In this document: positions 43,585 through 50,050 of the stretch, in pieces
Position numbering within the stretch: the first letter of the stretch is position 1
How the letters are laid out: every line of letters begins with the position of its first letter
Assembly: GCA_014728035.1 (NCBI GenBank)
Contig: WJMJ01000101.1
Coordinates: 1 to 64,000 of the forward strand
Length of the DNA: 64,000 nucleotides
Source of the DNA: Promethearchaeota archaeon
GTDB taxonomy: Archaea > Asgardarchaeota > Thorarchaeia > Thorarchaeales > Thorarchaeaceae
Direction of reading: 5' to 3'
Made by a program: the position numbers and the translations under genes
The notes under the pieces: generated by a model
Seen by the model: only the letters and a program-made list of their open reading frames with translations
Told to the model about the DNA's origin: nothing
Database searches by the model: none

Positions 43585-44807
43585 TGGGTTCAGGATATTG
43601 GCTCAATCCGCGCACTGGTGAATATATAGAAGTCAACAAACATGAGAAGTGGATAAGCAACAAGAAGAATGCACGCCATATCGGCCTATCCAAACGTGCG
43701 TATGAAGAAATTAAACAATTAAATCCGAGTGAAGATATTGATGAAATCAGAATTATTGCTATCATAGATGGGCTGGTTCGAATTCGTGATTATCAAAGCA
43801 AGGTGGCCATTCAATTTTATGCCGGAAGAGGCCAAACACGAAAAGTGTTGTGGTCCGTATATGAAATGATGCAGAACGAGCCATCATTGCGTAATGCGTG
43901 GGATCTTATTATTGGCAATCTAAAAACGAAAGAGGACGTTTCATTACCGAAAGATGAATTTGATAAAAAGATGACATCCGATGAAGCCATCATGATGATG
44001 GAAAATGATAATTTTGAGAGGGTTTCCTCACTTATCACGGTGGTGGAGTCGAAGCTCAGTCACAATTATGATGAACGTTGGATCAATCATGAGGTGATTG
44101 ACCGCATAGAATCAAGAATGGAGAATGAAGGTATCATAGACGATAATTGTAGGTTTTCAATTGTTGATGAAATTGATCACAAATGCAATAACCTCATTTC
44201 TGAGGCAGGTTTATCACGCTTGTTGCGAAAATTTAATAGCGACGTTGAATTTGCCATCATAACAGCGCATCGTCACAAATACGGCAAAAAAGAAAACATC
44301 AAACGCAACAGGGATTTAAGATCAGAATTGAACGCAAGACATATGGGTGTATATCAGCTGGTGGGGCATTGGCGCGAATGTCAGGATGAAAATATTGAAT
44401 ATAAGGATTGTCCACCAGACAAGCTGAAAGACACAGTAGAGAGATCATATATGGTGGTCAAACCTGAAACAATGACATCAAATGAATTTGAGCAGCTAAT
44501 TCTTGATCTTGTAAATAAGTATGAGCAAGATGGTGCTGTAATCAGACAGAACAACAAAATAGAAATCATAGAGAAGAGTGGAGATAGGTTTGCAATAGGT
44601 GAAAGGATGTCTCTAGGTAAGATTGCCCAGGCATATAGTCAACACGTAAAGAAATTAAATGTACCATTTACATTTGAAGGAGTCGAAATACCATCCACCA
44701 ACACAGGTGCACGCATATTTCAAGAATATGGTGTATCATATCCAACAATAAGTAATAAAGATTTAATGTCAACCAAAGAATGGTGCCATCTACTCATAAG
44801 ATCATAG
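43581..44807 (+). CDS. Hypothetical protein, 408 residues
   Basis: A large helical, charged protein. The N-terminal region (GYWLNPRTGEYIEVNKHEKW, then RIIAIIDGLVRIRDYQSKVA) looks like a folded domain of its own; the C-terminal region has FTFEGVEIPST. No membrane segment or enzyme motif was recognised. The ATGA overlap with the zinc-ribbon gene suggests joint action. Confidence 0.65.
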   Translation: MMGSGYWLNPRTGEYIEVNKHEKWISNKKNARHIGLSKRAYEEIKQLNPSEDIDEIRIIAIIDGLVRIRDYQSKVAIQFYAGRGQTRKVLWSVYEMMQNEPSLRNAWDLIIGNLKTKEDVSLPKDEFDKKMTSDEAIMMMENDNFERVSSLITVVESKLSHNYDERWINHEVIDRIESRMENEGIIDDNCRFSIVDEIDHKCNNLISEAGLSRLLRKFNSDVEFAIITAHRHKYGKKENIKRNRDLRSELNARHMGVYQLVGHWRECQDENIEYKDCPPDKLKDTVERSYMVVKPETMTSNEFEQLILDLVNKYEQDGAVIRQNNKIEIIEKSGDRFAIGERMSLGKIAQAYSQHVKKLNVPFTFEGVEIPSTNTGARIFQEYGVSYPTISNKDLMSTKEWCHLLIRS

Positions 44808-44841
44808 ACAGAAGTAATAGATTCTGTAAGGATAACCAACT

Positions 44842-45129
44842 ATGCCTCCTAAACAAGTCACTTGTTCCATTTGTGGTGAACTGGTCATGAAATCACAAAC
44901 TTATGCGACTGGAGAATCGGATTGTGAGGGCAATCCTCTTAGGGCATGCAAATCTCATGACGGGATTATTGAAAAAGCTGAGCAACTAAAAGAAGATAAA
45001 ATCAACAAAACATTAAACGAAGCCAAAGACAAATTACAAGAGGTTGAATCGATTGCTTATGATGATCATACGTGGACGGCCAAGGCTCAAGAACATAAAG
45101 AATGGTCAGAGAATCATTGCTGGTTATGA
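44842..45129 (+). CDS. Zinc-type protein, possible 5' part of a frameshifted gene
   Basis: 95 residues. CSICGELV and a later CKSHDG form an N-terminal Cys/His module, followed by a coiled helix (EKAEQLKEDKINKTLNEAKD). The frame ends at 45129, but the +1 frame continues without a clear start, with IAGYERSAVSIQEAAF directly after the homologous-looking point. A +1 shift near 45110-45125 would join both into a protein of about 250 residues. Confidence 0.5.
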   Translation: MPPKQVTCSICGELVMKSQTYATGESDCEGNPLRACKSHDGIIEKAEQLKEDKINKTLNEAKDKLQEVESIAYDDHTWTAKAQEHKEWSENHCWL

Positions 45130-45598
45130 GCGTTCAGCAGTATCAATTCAAGAAGCAGCATTTAAAAGTCTAATTACATTGAAGAAAGCTGAATTAGATG
45201 GTGAAGATGGATTTAGTCATATGTTCTTTGAACCTGAGAAATTGAAGAAATATGCAAATAAAAATGATAAAGGCAAAGTTATTGCTCATCATATTGTTCT
45301 TAATAATGATCAAATTGAATTACTAATGAAGTGGACAAGAATGAAGCCATTGATCAGAGATACTATTAATTTTCTTTGTATTGTATTTCTTTGTGATGAA
45401 TGTCAGGATCGAGTAGGGGTTCACTCAGTATCTATGTTAGAACATTGGAAGAGTAAAGGAATGAGTCCAGAAGACATAATGAAGAAATTATGTTATCTGG
45501 GTTCTATTACTCAACAAGGACAATTTCAGGAAGTAATTGGAAATATAGCCCATGCCGAGTTGCAAGAGGATCGCCAACGATCACTTGACAGGAATTAA
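45059..45598 (+). CDS. Hypothetical protein, possible 3' part of a frameshifted gene
   Basis: About 180 residues if started at the ATG pair 45059/45062, but no ribosome-binding site stands at a good distance. The body (FKSLITLKKAELDGEDGFSH, then IVFLCDECQDRVGV) carries a CDEC pair that could complete a zinc site with the upstream gene. Either a separate overlapping gene or the rest of the gene at 44842. Confidence 0.5.
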   Translation: MMIIRGRPRLKNIKNGQRIIAGYERSAVSIQEAAFKSLITLKKAELDGEDGFSHMFFEPEKLKKYANKNDKGKVIAHHIVLNNDQIELLMKWTRMKPLIRDTINFLCIVFLCDECQDRVGVHSVSMLEHWKSKGMSPEDIMKKLCYLGSITQQGQFQEVIGNIAHAELQEDRQRSLDRN

Positions 45599-45771
45599 TA
45601 TCCCTTACCACGCCAATTTTGCAACAATCGCTCGTCATGTTTTGGCTCAACCACATATTGCTGATACCATTTTTGTGGTGATTTACTAGGTTTAGTAAAT
45701 TGCCAAATGTTGGTTGATCCCTGATGTCGCTTCTTGATACGTGGTGAGTACAATTCTGATAATCGTGCCAT
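45595..45771 (-). CDS. Small basic hypothetical protein
   Basis: 58 residues starting MARLSELYSPRIKKRHQG and ending NWRGKGY. The frame fills the gap between the neighbouring genes, ends 4 nt inside the convergent gene, and has phage-like composition. The ribosome-binding site is weak (AAAG). Function unknown. Confidence 0.5.
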   Translation of the reverse strand: MARLSELYSPRIKKRHQGSTNIWQFTKPSKSPQKWYQQYVVEPKHDERLLQNWRGKGY

Positions 45772-45790
45772 ATAATAACTTTGACACGAT

Positions 45791-46087
45791 TTAATCTTTC
45801 GGGTACATGGTATTCATTATTTCTTGTGGCAGAAAATATTCAGGTCCAACCTCACCAAACATATCATAAGTTTCTGGCGATACCTGAAATCCTGCTTCAT
45901 TCATTTTGGCGGCAATGAATGCCTTAGCCTGCTCGAAAGCTTCTCTGTTGGTCTTAGATTCTAAGCCTCTGTTGGCTTCAACCATCCAACTTAAAGCATT
46001 GGCAAACCTGCCCACGTTAACTTGATCCAATGCACTATCTAGTTCGAATTTAATCGGTAGGCGTCTGTGAAATCGTGGTCTATCCAT
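45791..46087 (-). CDS. Hypothetical protein
   Basis: 98 residues with helical repeats (ALDQVNVGRFANALSWMVEA, then EAFEQAKAFIAAKMNEAG). Possibly a small helical-bundle protein. No family recognised. Upstream of the small gene at 45595 on the same strand. Confidence 0.6.
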   Translation of the reverse strand: MDRPRFHRRLPIKFELDSALDQVNVGRFANALSWMVEANRGLESKTNREAFEQAKAFIAAKMNEAGFQVSPETYDMFGEVGPEYFLPQEIMNTMYPKD

Positions 46088-46127
46088 AGTATCTTAAATA
46101 CATCCATTCGTATAAAGGGAGACTGAT

Positions 46128-46403
46128 ATGATCACATTGATTGTGGGACCAAAGAGGACTGGTAAGAAGACTATTGCAAAAGCACTCAAAAACATGTGCA
46201 TGGAATCAAATATGCCATGTCGAATTGTTGATCTTGATGACGAGCCATTACCGTTTAACGTCCACGAGCTTATTGATGGAGACATGATAGTGTTGTCATC
46301 TGACGATGAATTCGAAGTCAGAGACATGATGAAGAAAAGATGGAACCTGATAGAGTATTGGAAGTCTCCATATCAAGAAAGTTGGACTCAGAAAGACGAT
46401 TGA
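46128..46403 (+). CDS. Small P-loop protein
   Basis: 91 residues starting MITLIVGPKRTGKKTIAKAL, a clear Walker A strand and loop, and IVDLDDEPLP. GDMIVLSSDDEF could be a Walker B-like strand. Too short for a complete kinase. GGGAG upstream. It overlaps the convergent receiver gene by 16 nt. Confidence 0.65.
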   Translation: MITLIVGPKRTGKKTIAKALKNMCMESNMPCRIVDLDDEPLPFNVHELIDGDMIVLSSDDEFEVRDMMKKRWNLIEYWKSPYQESWTQKDD

Positions 46404-46765
46404 GTCTTAGATAATATATTCTTGACGGAAGTCATCAAATCTATACTAGTGAATGGTTTCATTAGTAAATAAGACCGTCGTGGAAGGTCACCAGCAATTG
46501 ACATATCAGATGTGGTGAAGAGTATTGGAATATCACAACCAAATACTTTGGCCATTTCCACACTCTCTATACTACCATATCCATTCATGCCAATGTCAGC
46601 AATAACAAGATCAAAATCATTCTTGCATTCTGTGAGCATCACATATAGTTGACGTCCAGTACTTACACAAGATACATGATACATCTCAGTCAGCACATTA
46701 TATATCATAAACCGCACATGCGGGATACTATCAGCAACAAGTATACGCTTTGTAGTATAATCCAT
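46388..46765 (-). CDS. CheY-like response regulator receiver protein
   Basis: 125 residues, a single receiver domain with no output domain. RILVADS gives one of the two metal acids (the first is Ala), LVIADIGM carries the phospho-acceptor Asp, FTTSD the switch Thr and LMKPF the conserved Lys. Order and spacing match CheY. GAGGAG lies ahead of the ATG. In a phage it could intercept a host phosphorelay or sit in a phage-made switch. Confidence 0.82.
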   Translation of the reverse strand: MDYTTKRILVADSIPHVRFMIYNVLTEMYHVSCVSTGRQLYVMLTECKNDFDLVIADIGMNGYGSIESVEMAKVFGCDIPILFTTSDMSIAGDLPRRSYLLMKPFTSIDLMTSVKNILSKTQSSF

Positions 46766-46806
46766 GATGTCTCCTCAAATGCCTATTATATTTTTGTGGA
46801 GTATCT

Positions 46807-46983
46807 ATGTCTAGTAATTTAGAAGATCATTGGAAAGAACAAGTTTGGGAGTGCAGATGTAAGCTATTCCCACATAGAAGAATACCAACATATAAGCGAA
46901 TGAAGGCTGATGATGATAAAGGTATCAAGTTAAAGAAGATGTTGGAGGATACTTTTATTGATCCATTTGGTAAATCAAACTGA
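46807..46983 (+). CDS. Small basic hypothetical protein
   Basis: 58 residues (MSSNLEDHWKEQVWECRCKL to DPFGKSN). GGAG stands seven bases ahead of the start. Basic, with a CRC motif. The next open frame runs on directly from its end. Confidence 0.6.
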   Translation: MSSNLEDHWKEQVWECRCKLFPHRRIPTYKRMKADDDKGIKLKKMLEDTFIDPFGKSN

Positions 46984-47261
46984 ATATTGGTAGTCTAAGT
47001 AGCTATTCATCTTCAAGTTCTTCTAGTCTATCAAGCTCAAGTTCATTATCTAGCTCATCTAGCTGTGATTTCACAGGTGGAATTGACAGCAACACAGTAC
47101 TGATGATGCACGCGGATGGTGATTTAAATTCTGGCCATAATATAACACCAATAAGTGAACCGAGGCAGGTCGCTTTAAATCCATTTAATGATGTATATCA
47201 AGGGAGTTGGGATTTTAGCGGCGGTGAAAAATACCTACAATTAGATAACAGCACAGATTGA
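46974..47261 (+). pseudogene. Serine-rich, LamG-like fragment without a start codon
   Basis: The frame is open from just after an in-frame stop at 46971-46973 to the TGA at 47259-47261. It reads NIGSLSSYSSSSSSSL and then a serine run, CDFTGG, TVLMMHADGDLNSG and GSWDFSGGEKYLQLD, like the beginning of a concanavalin/LamG-type adhesin domain. No ATG, GTG or TTG stands at its beginning; only ATT or CTG could serve. It may be a truncated fibre gene, a -1 frameshift extension of the gene at 46807, or use a rare start. Near the fibre genes. Confidence 0.45.
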
Positions 47262-47283
47262 TAAGTAAGTGTAGGAGTATGTT

Positions 47284-47781
47284 ATGGATAACGAAATTAT
47301 TTCTAGTAATGGTATCAATATGGCAGCGGATAATCCTATCGAAGATCCTATGGATGAGTCAGCACAACCAGTTGGTGGTGGTCAGGAACAGGTTCTTAAG
47401 GAACTTCTAAATAAGATTCGTAAATGTCCAACATATTCATCTCTTTATGATCTTGAGCCATTATTTAACCGCAATGGTCTAACCATGCAAGTCACCACCA
47501 AGAATCGCATGATAGCATGTAAGATTATGGAGAATAAACCATATTGTAAAAATGTTATTGATGATTATATGTTTATTGGCGCTCTTCGTGATCGTGATTA
47601 TGAGATATCTGACAGAGTACGTGAATGCCTCACGGATTTCGTAATCAATGCTGCTTCCGGTCCTGCCGTGGTTGAGAATAAGCAACGCAATTGGCAGGAT
47701 GATACGCGTCTTTATGGGGATAGGATCTCCATAGCTCGTGAGGATGTTAACACGGTAGCACAAAATGTTATCTTAGGATAA
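47284..47781 (+). CDS. Hypothetical protein before fibre gene
   Basis: 165 residues. Disordered N-terminus (MDESAQPVGGGQEQ), then a helical domain with CPTYSSLYDLEPLFNRNG. GTAGGAG upstream. It may be a baseplate or fibre-linked protein by position. No family recognised. Confidence 0.6.
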   Translation: MDNEIISSNGINMAADNPIEDPMDESAQPVGGGQEQVLKELLNKIRKCPTYSSLYDLEPLFNRNGLTMQVTTKNRMIACKIMENKPYCKNVIDDYMFIGALRDRDYEISDRVRECLTDFVINAASGPAVVENKQRNWQDDTRLYGDRISIAREDVNTVAQNVILG

Positions 47782-47783
47782 CA

Positions 47784-49247
47784 ATGGCCAGTTATGATTT
47801 TCCGATTCCTAACCCACGGGGCTTCAGGGCTAAAGATTCTCAGCGAAAATGCGACAAGCCCACTAGTCCAGACCCCGATAGAGCCTGCTGTCCAGACCCA
47901 ACAGAGCTAAGAGCTAATGGGTTAATTCTACATGCCCTCCTTGCTCGTGTAACAGCCAACAATAATACTGTCCACGAATTTGAAACAATTTTCGATGATA
48001 AGAGAAAACTTCTGGAGCTTGATATTCCAGATTGTTATCTTGATTTTATCGAAGATATAGAGGTCGGGCCTAACATATGTCGTTACTTGCGTTGGTTGAT
48101 GTGTGCTGGTGGTGTGGGTGGTAATTATTACCTTCAACCCATTCATCCACCAAATTCAACTAATGTAGTTATATCTGGAAATAGTACCACCGCATTTGAT
48201 TCCGCCATAAAACTTATATCTGATCACAATAACGGAACTGGCAATGAAGAGACGAATGGTGTAGTACTTGATTCTTCCAAATCTTATAAGATTTATATTA
48301 GAGATCATGATAGTCAAGACCCAATAAATGATGGTGATGATAATGAAGTCTATGGCCGTCTACTATATGATGGTACTGAATATGTAGTTGATTTTTATTC
48401 ATGGGTGGACGGGGTTGAAACCCCATATACGTTCACGACCGATGTAAATGTGGACTTGGCGTATGTTCTTGTGTCAAGACAATCGGGTGATTTGACATGG
48501 GATAAATTTGTTGATGTAGAGTTCCACGATGTTATTGATTTGCAGGGTAATCAGGGTCCTCGTGGATACCAGGGGTTTCAAGGCCCTACGGGTTTTCAGG
48601 GTGATCAAGGATTCCAAGGGGATCAGGGATTCCAAGGGAATCAGGGGAATCAGGGTAATCAAGGATTCCAAGGTTATCAGGGATTCCAGGGTCTAAGAGG
48701 ATTCCAAGGCTACCAAGGCAATCAGGGTAATCAAGGTTATCAGGGCTACCAAGGTTTAAGAGGATTCCAAGGCTACCAAGGGAATCAGGGCTATCAAGGT
48801 TATCAAGGATTTCAAGGGAATCGCGGGTTTCAAGGCTACCAAGGCAATCAAGGTAATCAAGGTTATCAGGGATTCCAGGGTCTAAGAGGATTCCAAGGCT
48901 ATCAAGGCAATCAGGGTAATCAAGGCTATCAGGGATTCCAAGGGAATCGCGGGTTCCAAGGCAATCAGGGGTTCCAGGGTCTAAGAGGATTCCAGGGACC
49001 AGCATTAGCACACAAAGCTGGTATTGTCAATGGATCTTCATTCGCTGGTAATCCCAAGACATATTCAGTGACATTTACCACAAGTTTTCCAGATACAGAT
49101 TATGCAATCACGATCACCGGTGCTGTTGAGAGAACATGGACATATGAGAACAAGACTGCAGGTGGGTTTGACATTAATTCTAATTCACCAGTGGCATTTA
49201 CTGAAGAAGTTAGTTGGATAGCTATGGTTATTGGGGAATCCACATAA
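47784..49247 (+). CDS. Collagen-like tail fibre or adhesin
   Basis: 487 residues. The N-terminal about 250 residues are a non-repeat domain with several Cys/Pro at the start (KCDKPTSPDPDRACCPDP). Then about 150 residues of Gly-X-Y triplets follow, nearly all GFQ, GYQ, GNQ or GLR. The C-terminal domain (HKAGIVNGSSFAGNPKTYSV) resembles the distal beta domain of phage fibres. The triple helix would form a stiff rod. The next gene starts at its stop (TAATG). Confidence 0.8.
   Translation: MASYDFPIPNPRGFRAKDSQRKCDKPTSPDPDRACCPDPTELRANGLILHALLARVTANNNTVHEFETIFDDKRKLLELDIPDCYLDFIEDIEVGPNICRYLRWLMCAGGVGGNYYLQPIHPPNSTNVVISGNSTTAFDSAIKLISDHNNGTGNEETNGVVLDSSKSYKIYIRDHDSQDPINDGDDNEVYGRLLYDGTEYVVDFYSWVDGVETPYTFTTDVNVDLAYVLVSRQSGDLTWDKFVDVEFHDVIDLQGNQGPRGYQGFQGPTGFQGDQGFQGDQGFQGNQGNQGNQGFQGYQGFQGLRGFQGYQGNQGNQGYQGYQGLRGFQGYQGNQGYQGYQGFQGNRGFQGYQGNQGNQGYQGFQGLRGFQGYQGNQGNQGYQGFQGNRGFQGNQGFQGLRGFQGPALAHKAGIVNGSSFAGNPKTYSVTFTTSFPDTDYAITITGAVERTWTYENKTAGGFDINSNSPVAFTEEVSWIAMVIGEST
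48543..48992 (+). repeat. Tandem Gly-X-Y coding repeat
   Basis: Repeats of 9 to 27 bases coding for GFQGYQGNQ-type units, with longer blocks (GLRGFQGYQGNQGNQGYQG) repeated several times. It shows recent expansion by slippage or recombination inside the fibre gene. It is coding, not a CRISPR array. Confidence 0.9.
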
Positions 49248-50014
49248 TGCTCAATGTTGATTTGGGGTTTGATAATACATTTCGTGTGTCGGTAAAGAAT
49301 GTTACTGGCTCATCTATTGCTGCAAACAAAGCGGTTGCGATAGCGGGATATGATGCTACTGATGATCTTCTCCAAGTGCAGTTGGCTGATAACAGTACTG
49401 GAAAACCAGCCATTGGAGTAGTTGAATCGGCCATTGATAATAATGGTATTGGAACAGCGGTAAAATATGGATTACTGCCGTATGATACTTCTGGAACTAC
49501 AATTGGTGATTTGTTATATTTAGGTACCAATGGCGATCTCACATATACATTGCCAGCTGGATTAGTTGTCAGACAAGAGCTTGGTAGAGTGGCTTATGTT
49601 AATGCGTCTGGGTATTTATATTTATTTCCCAAACCATATTCTCCATTGACTCCTGGTGTGCCGTCCATGACGACATCATTCTTTAATTCATCAGCTACTT
49701 ATCTTGAATATAATACGACATCATGGCAAGCTGCTGCCCAATGGCCTTACGTGGGAACTGATATATGGAGGCCATATACATTCGTATTGATAGCATCTAG
49801 GTCTGGCACTAGCGGCACATCTTATGTGAGGTTGGCTGATATCACGAATAATAATGAGATTTCTAATATTGCATTCACCTCGTCCACATTGGCATTTTAT
49901 GAAGATACTACACTTCTCAACTTACCAGCCAATCAAGCTATATTGGAGATTGATACACAGAAAAGTAGTGGTGGTGCATCAAAGACACGTATTCACTCCG
50001 TGGCTCTATACTAA
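49247..50014 (+). CDS. Virion-associated beta-rich protein
   Basis: 255 residues from ATG 49247 (TAATG overlap with the fibre stop, GGGGA upstream). Beta-rich (NVTGSSIAANKAVAIAGYDA, KPAIGVVESAID, LGRVAYVNASGYLYLF), similar in style to small capsid-decoration or fibre-tip proteins with a DUF2190-like fold. Probably part of the fibre complex. Confidence 0.6.
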   Translation: MLNVDLGFDNTFRVSVKNVTGSSIAANKAVAIAGYDATDDLLQVQLADNSTGKPAIGVVESAIDNNGIGTAVKYGLLPYDTSGTTIGDLLYLGTNGDLTYTLPAGLVVRQELGRVAYVNASGYLYLFPKPYSPLTPGVPSMTTSFFNSSATYLEYNTTSWQAAAQWPYVGTDIWRPYTFVLIASRSGTSGTSYVRLADITNNNEISNIAFTSSTLAFYEDTTLLNLPANQAILEIDTQKSSGGASKTRIHSVALY

Positions 50015-50050
50015 AATTCTGGGTGTATCTAAGTTATGGAGGATTTTTAT

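Noticed and set aside
43772..43790. GGTTCGAATTC as a tRNA T-loop
   Set aside because: No acceptor or anticodon stem around it; it lies inside the coding gene at 43581. No tRNA was found in the window.
48543..48992. Short tandem DNA repeats as a CRISPR array
   Set aside because: The repeats keep one reading frame and code for Gly-X-Y triplets of a fibre.
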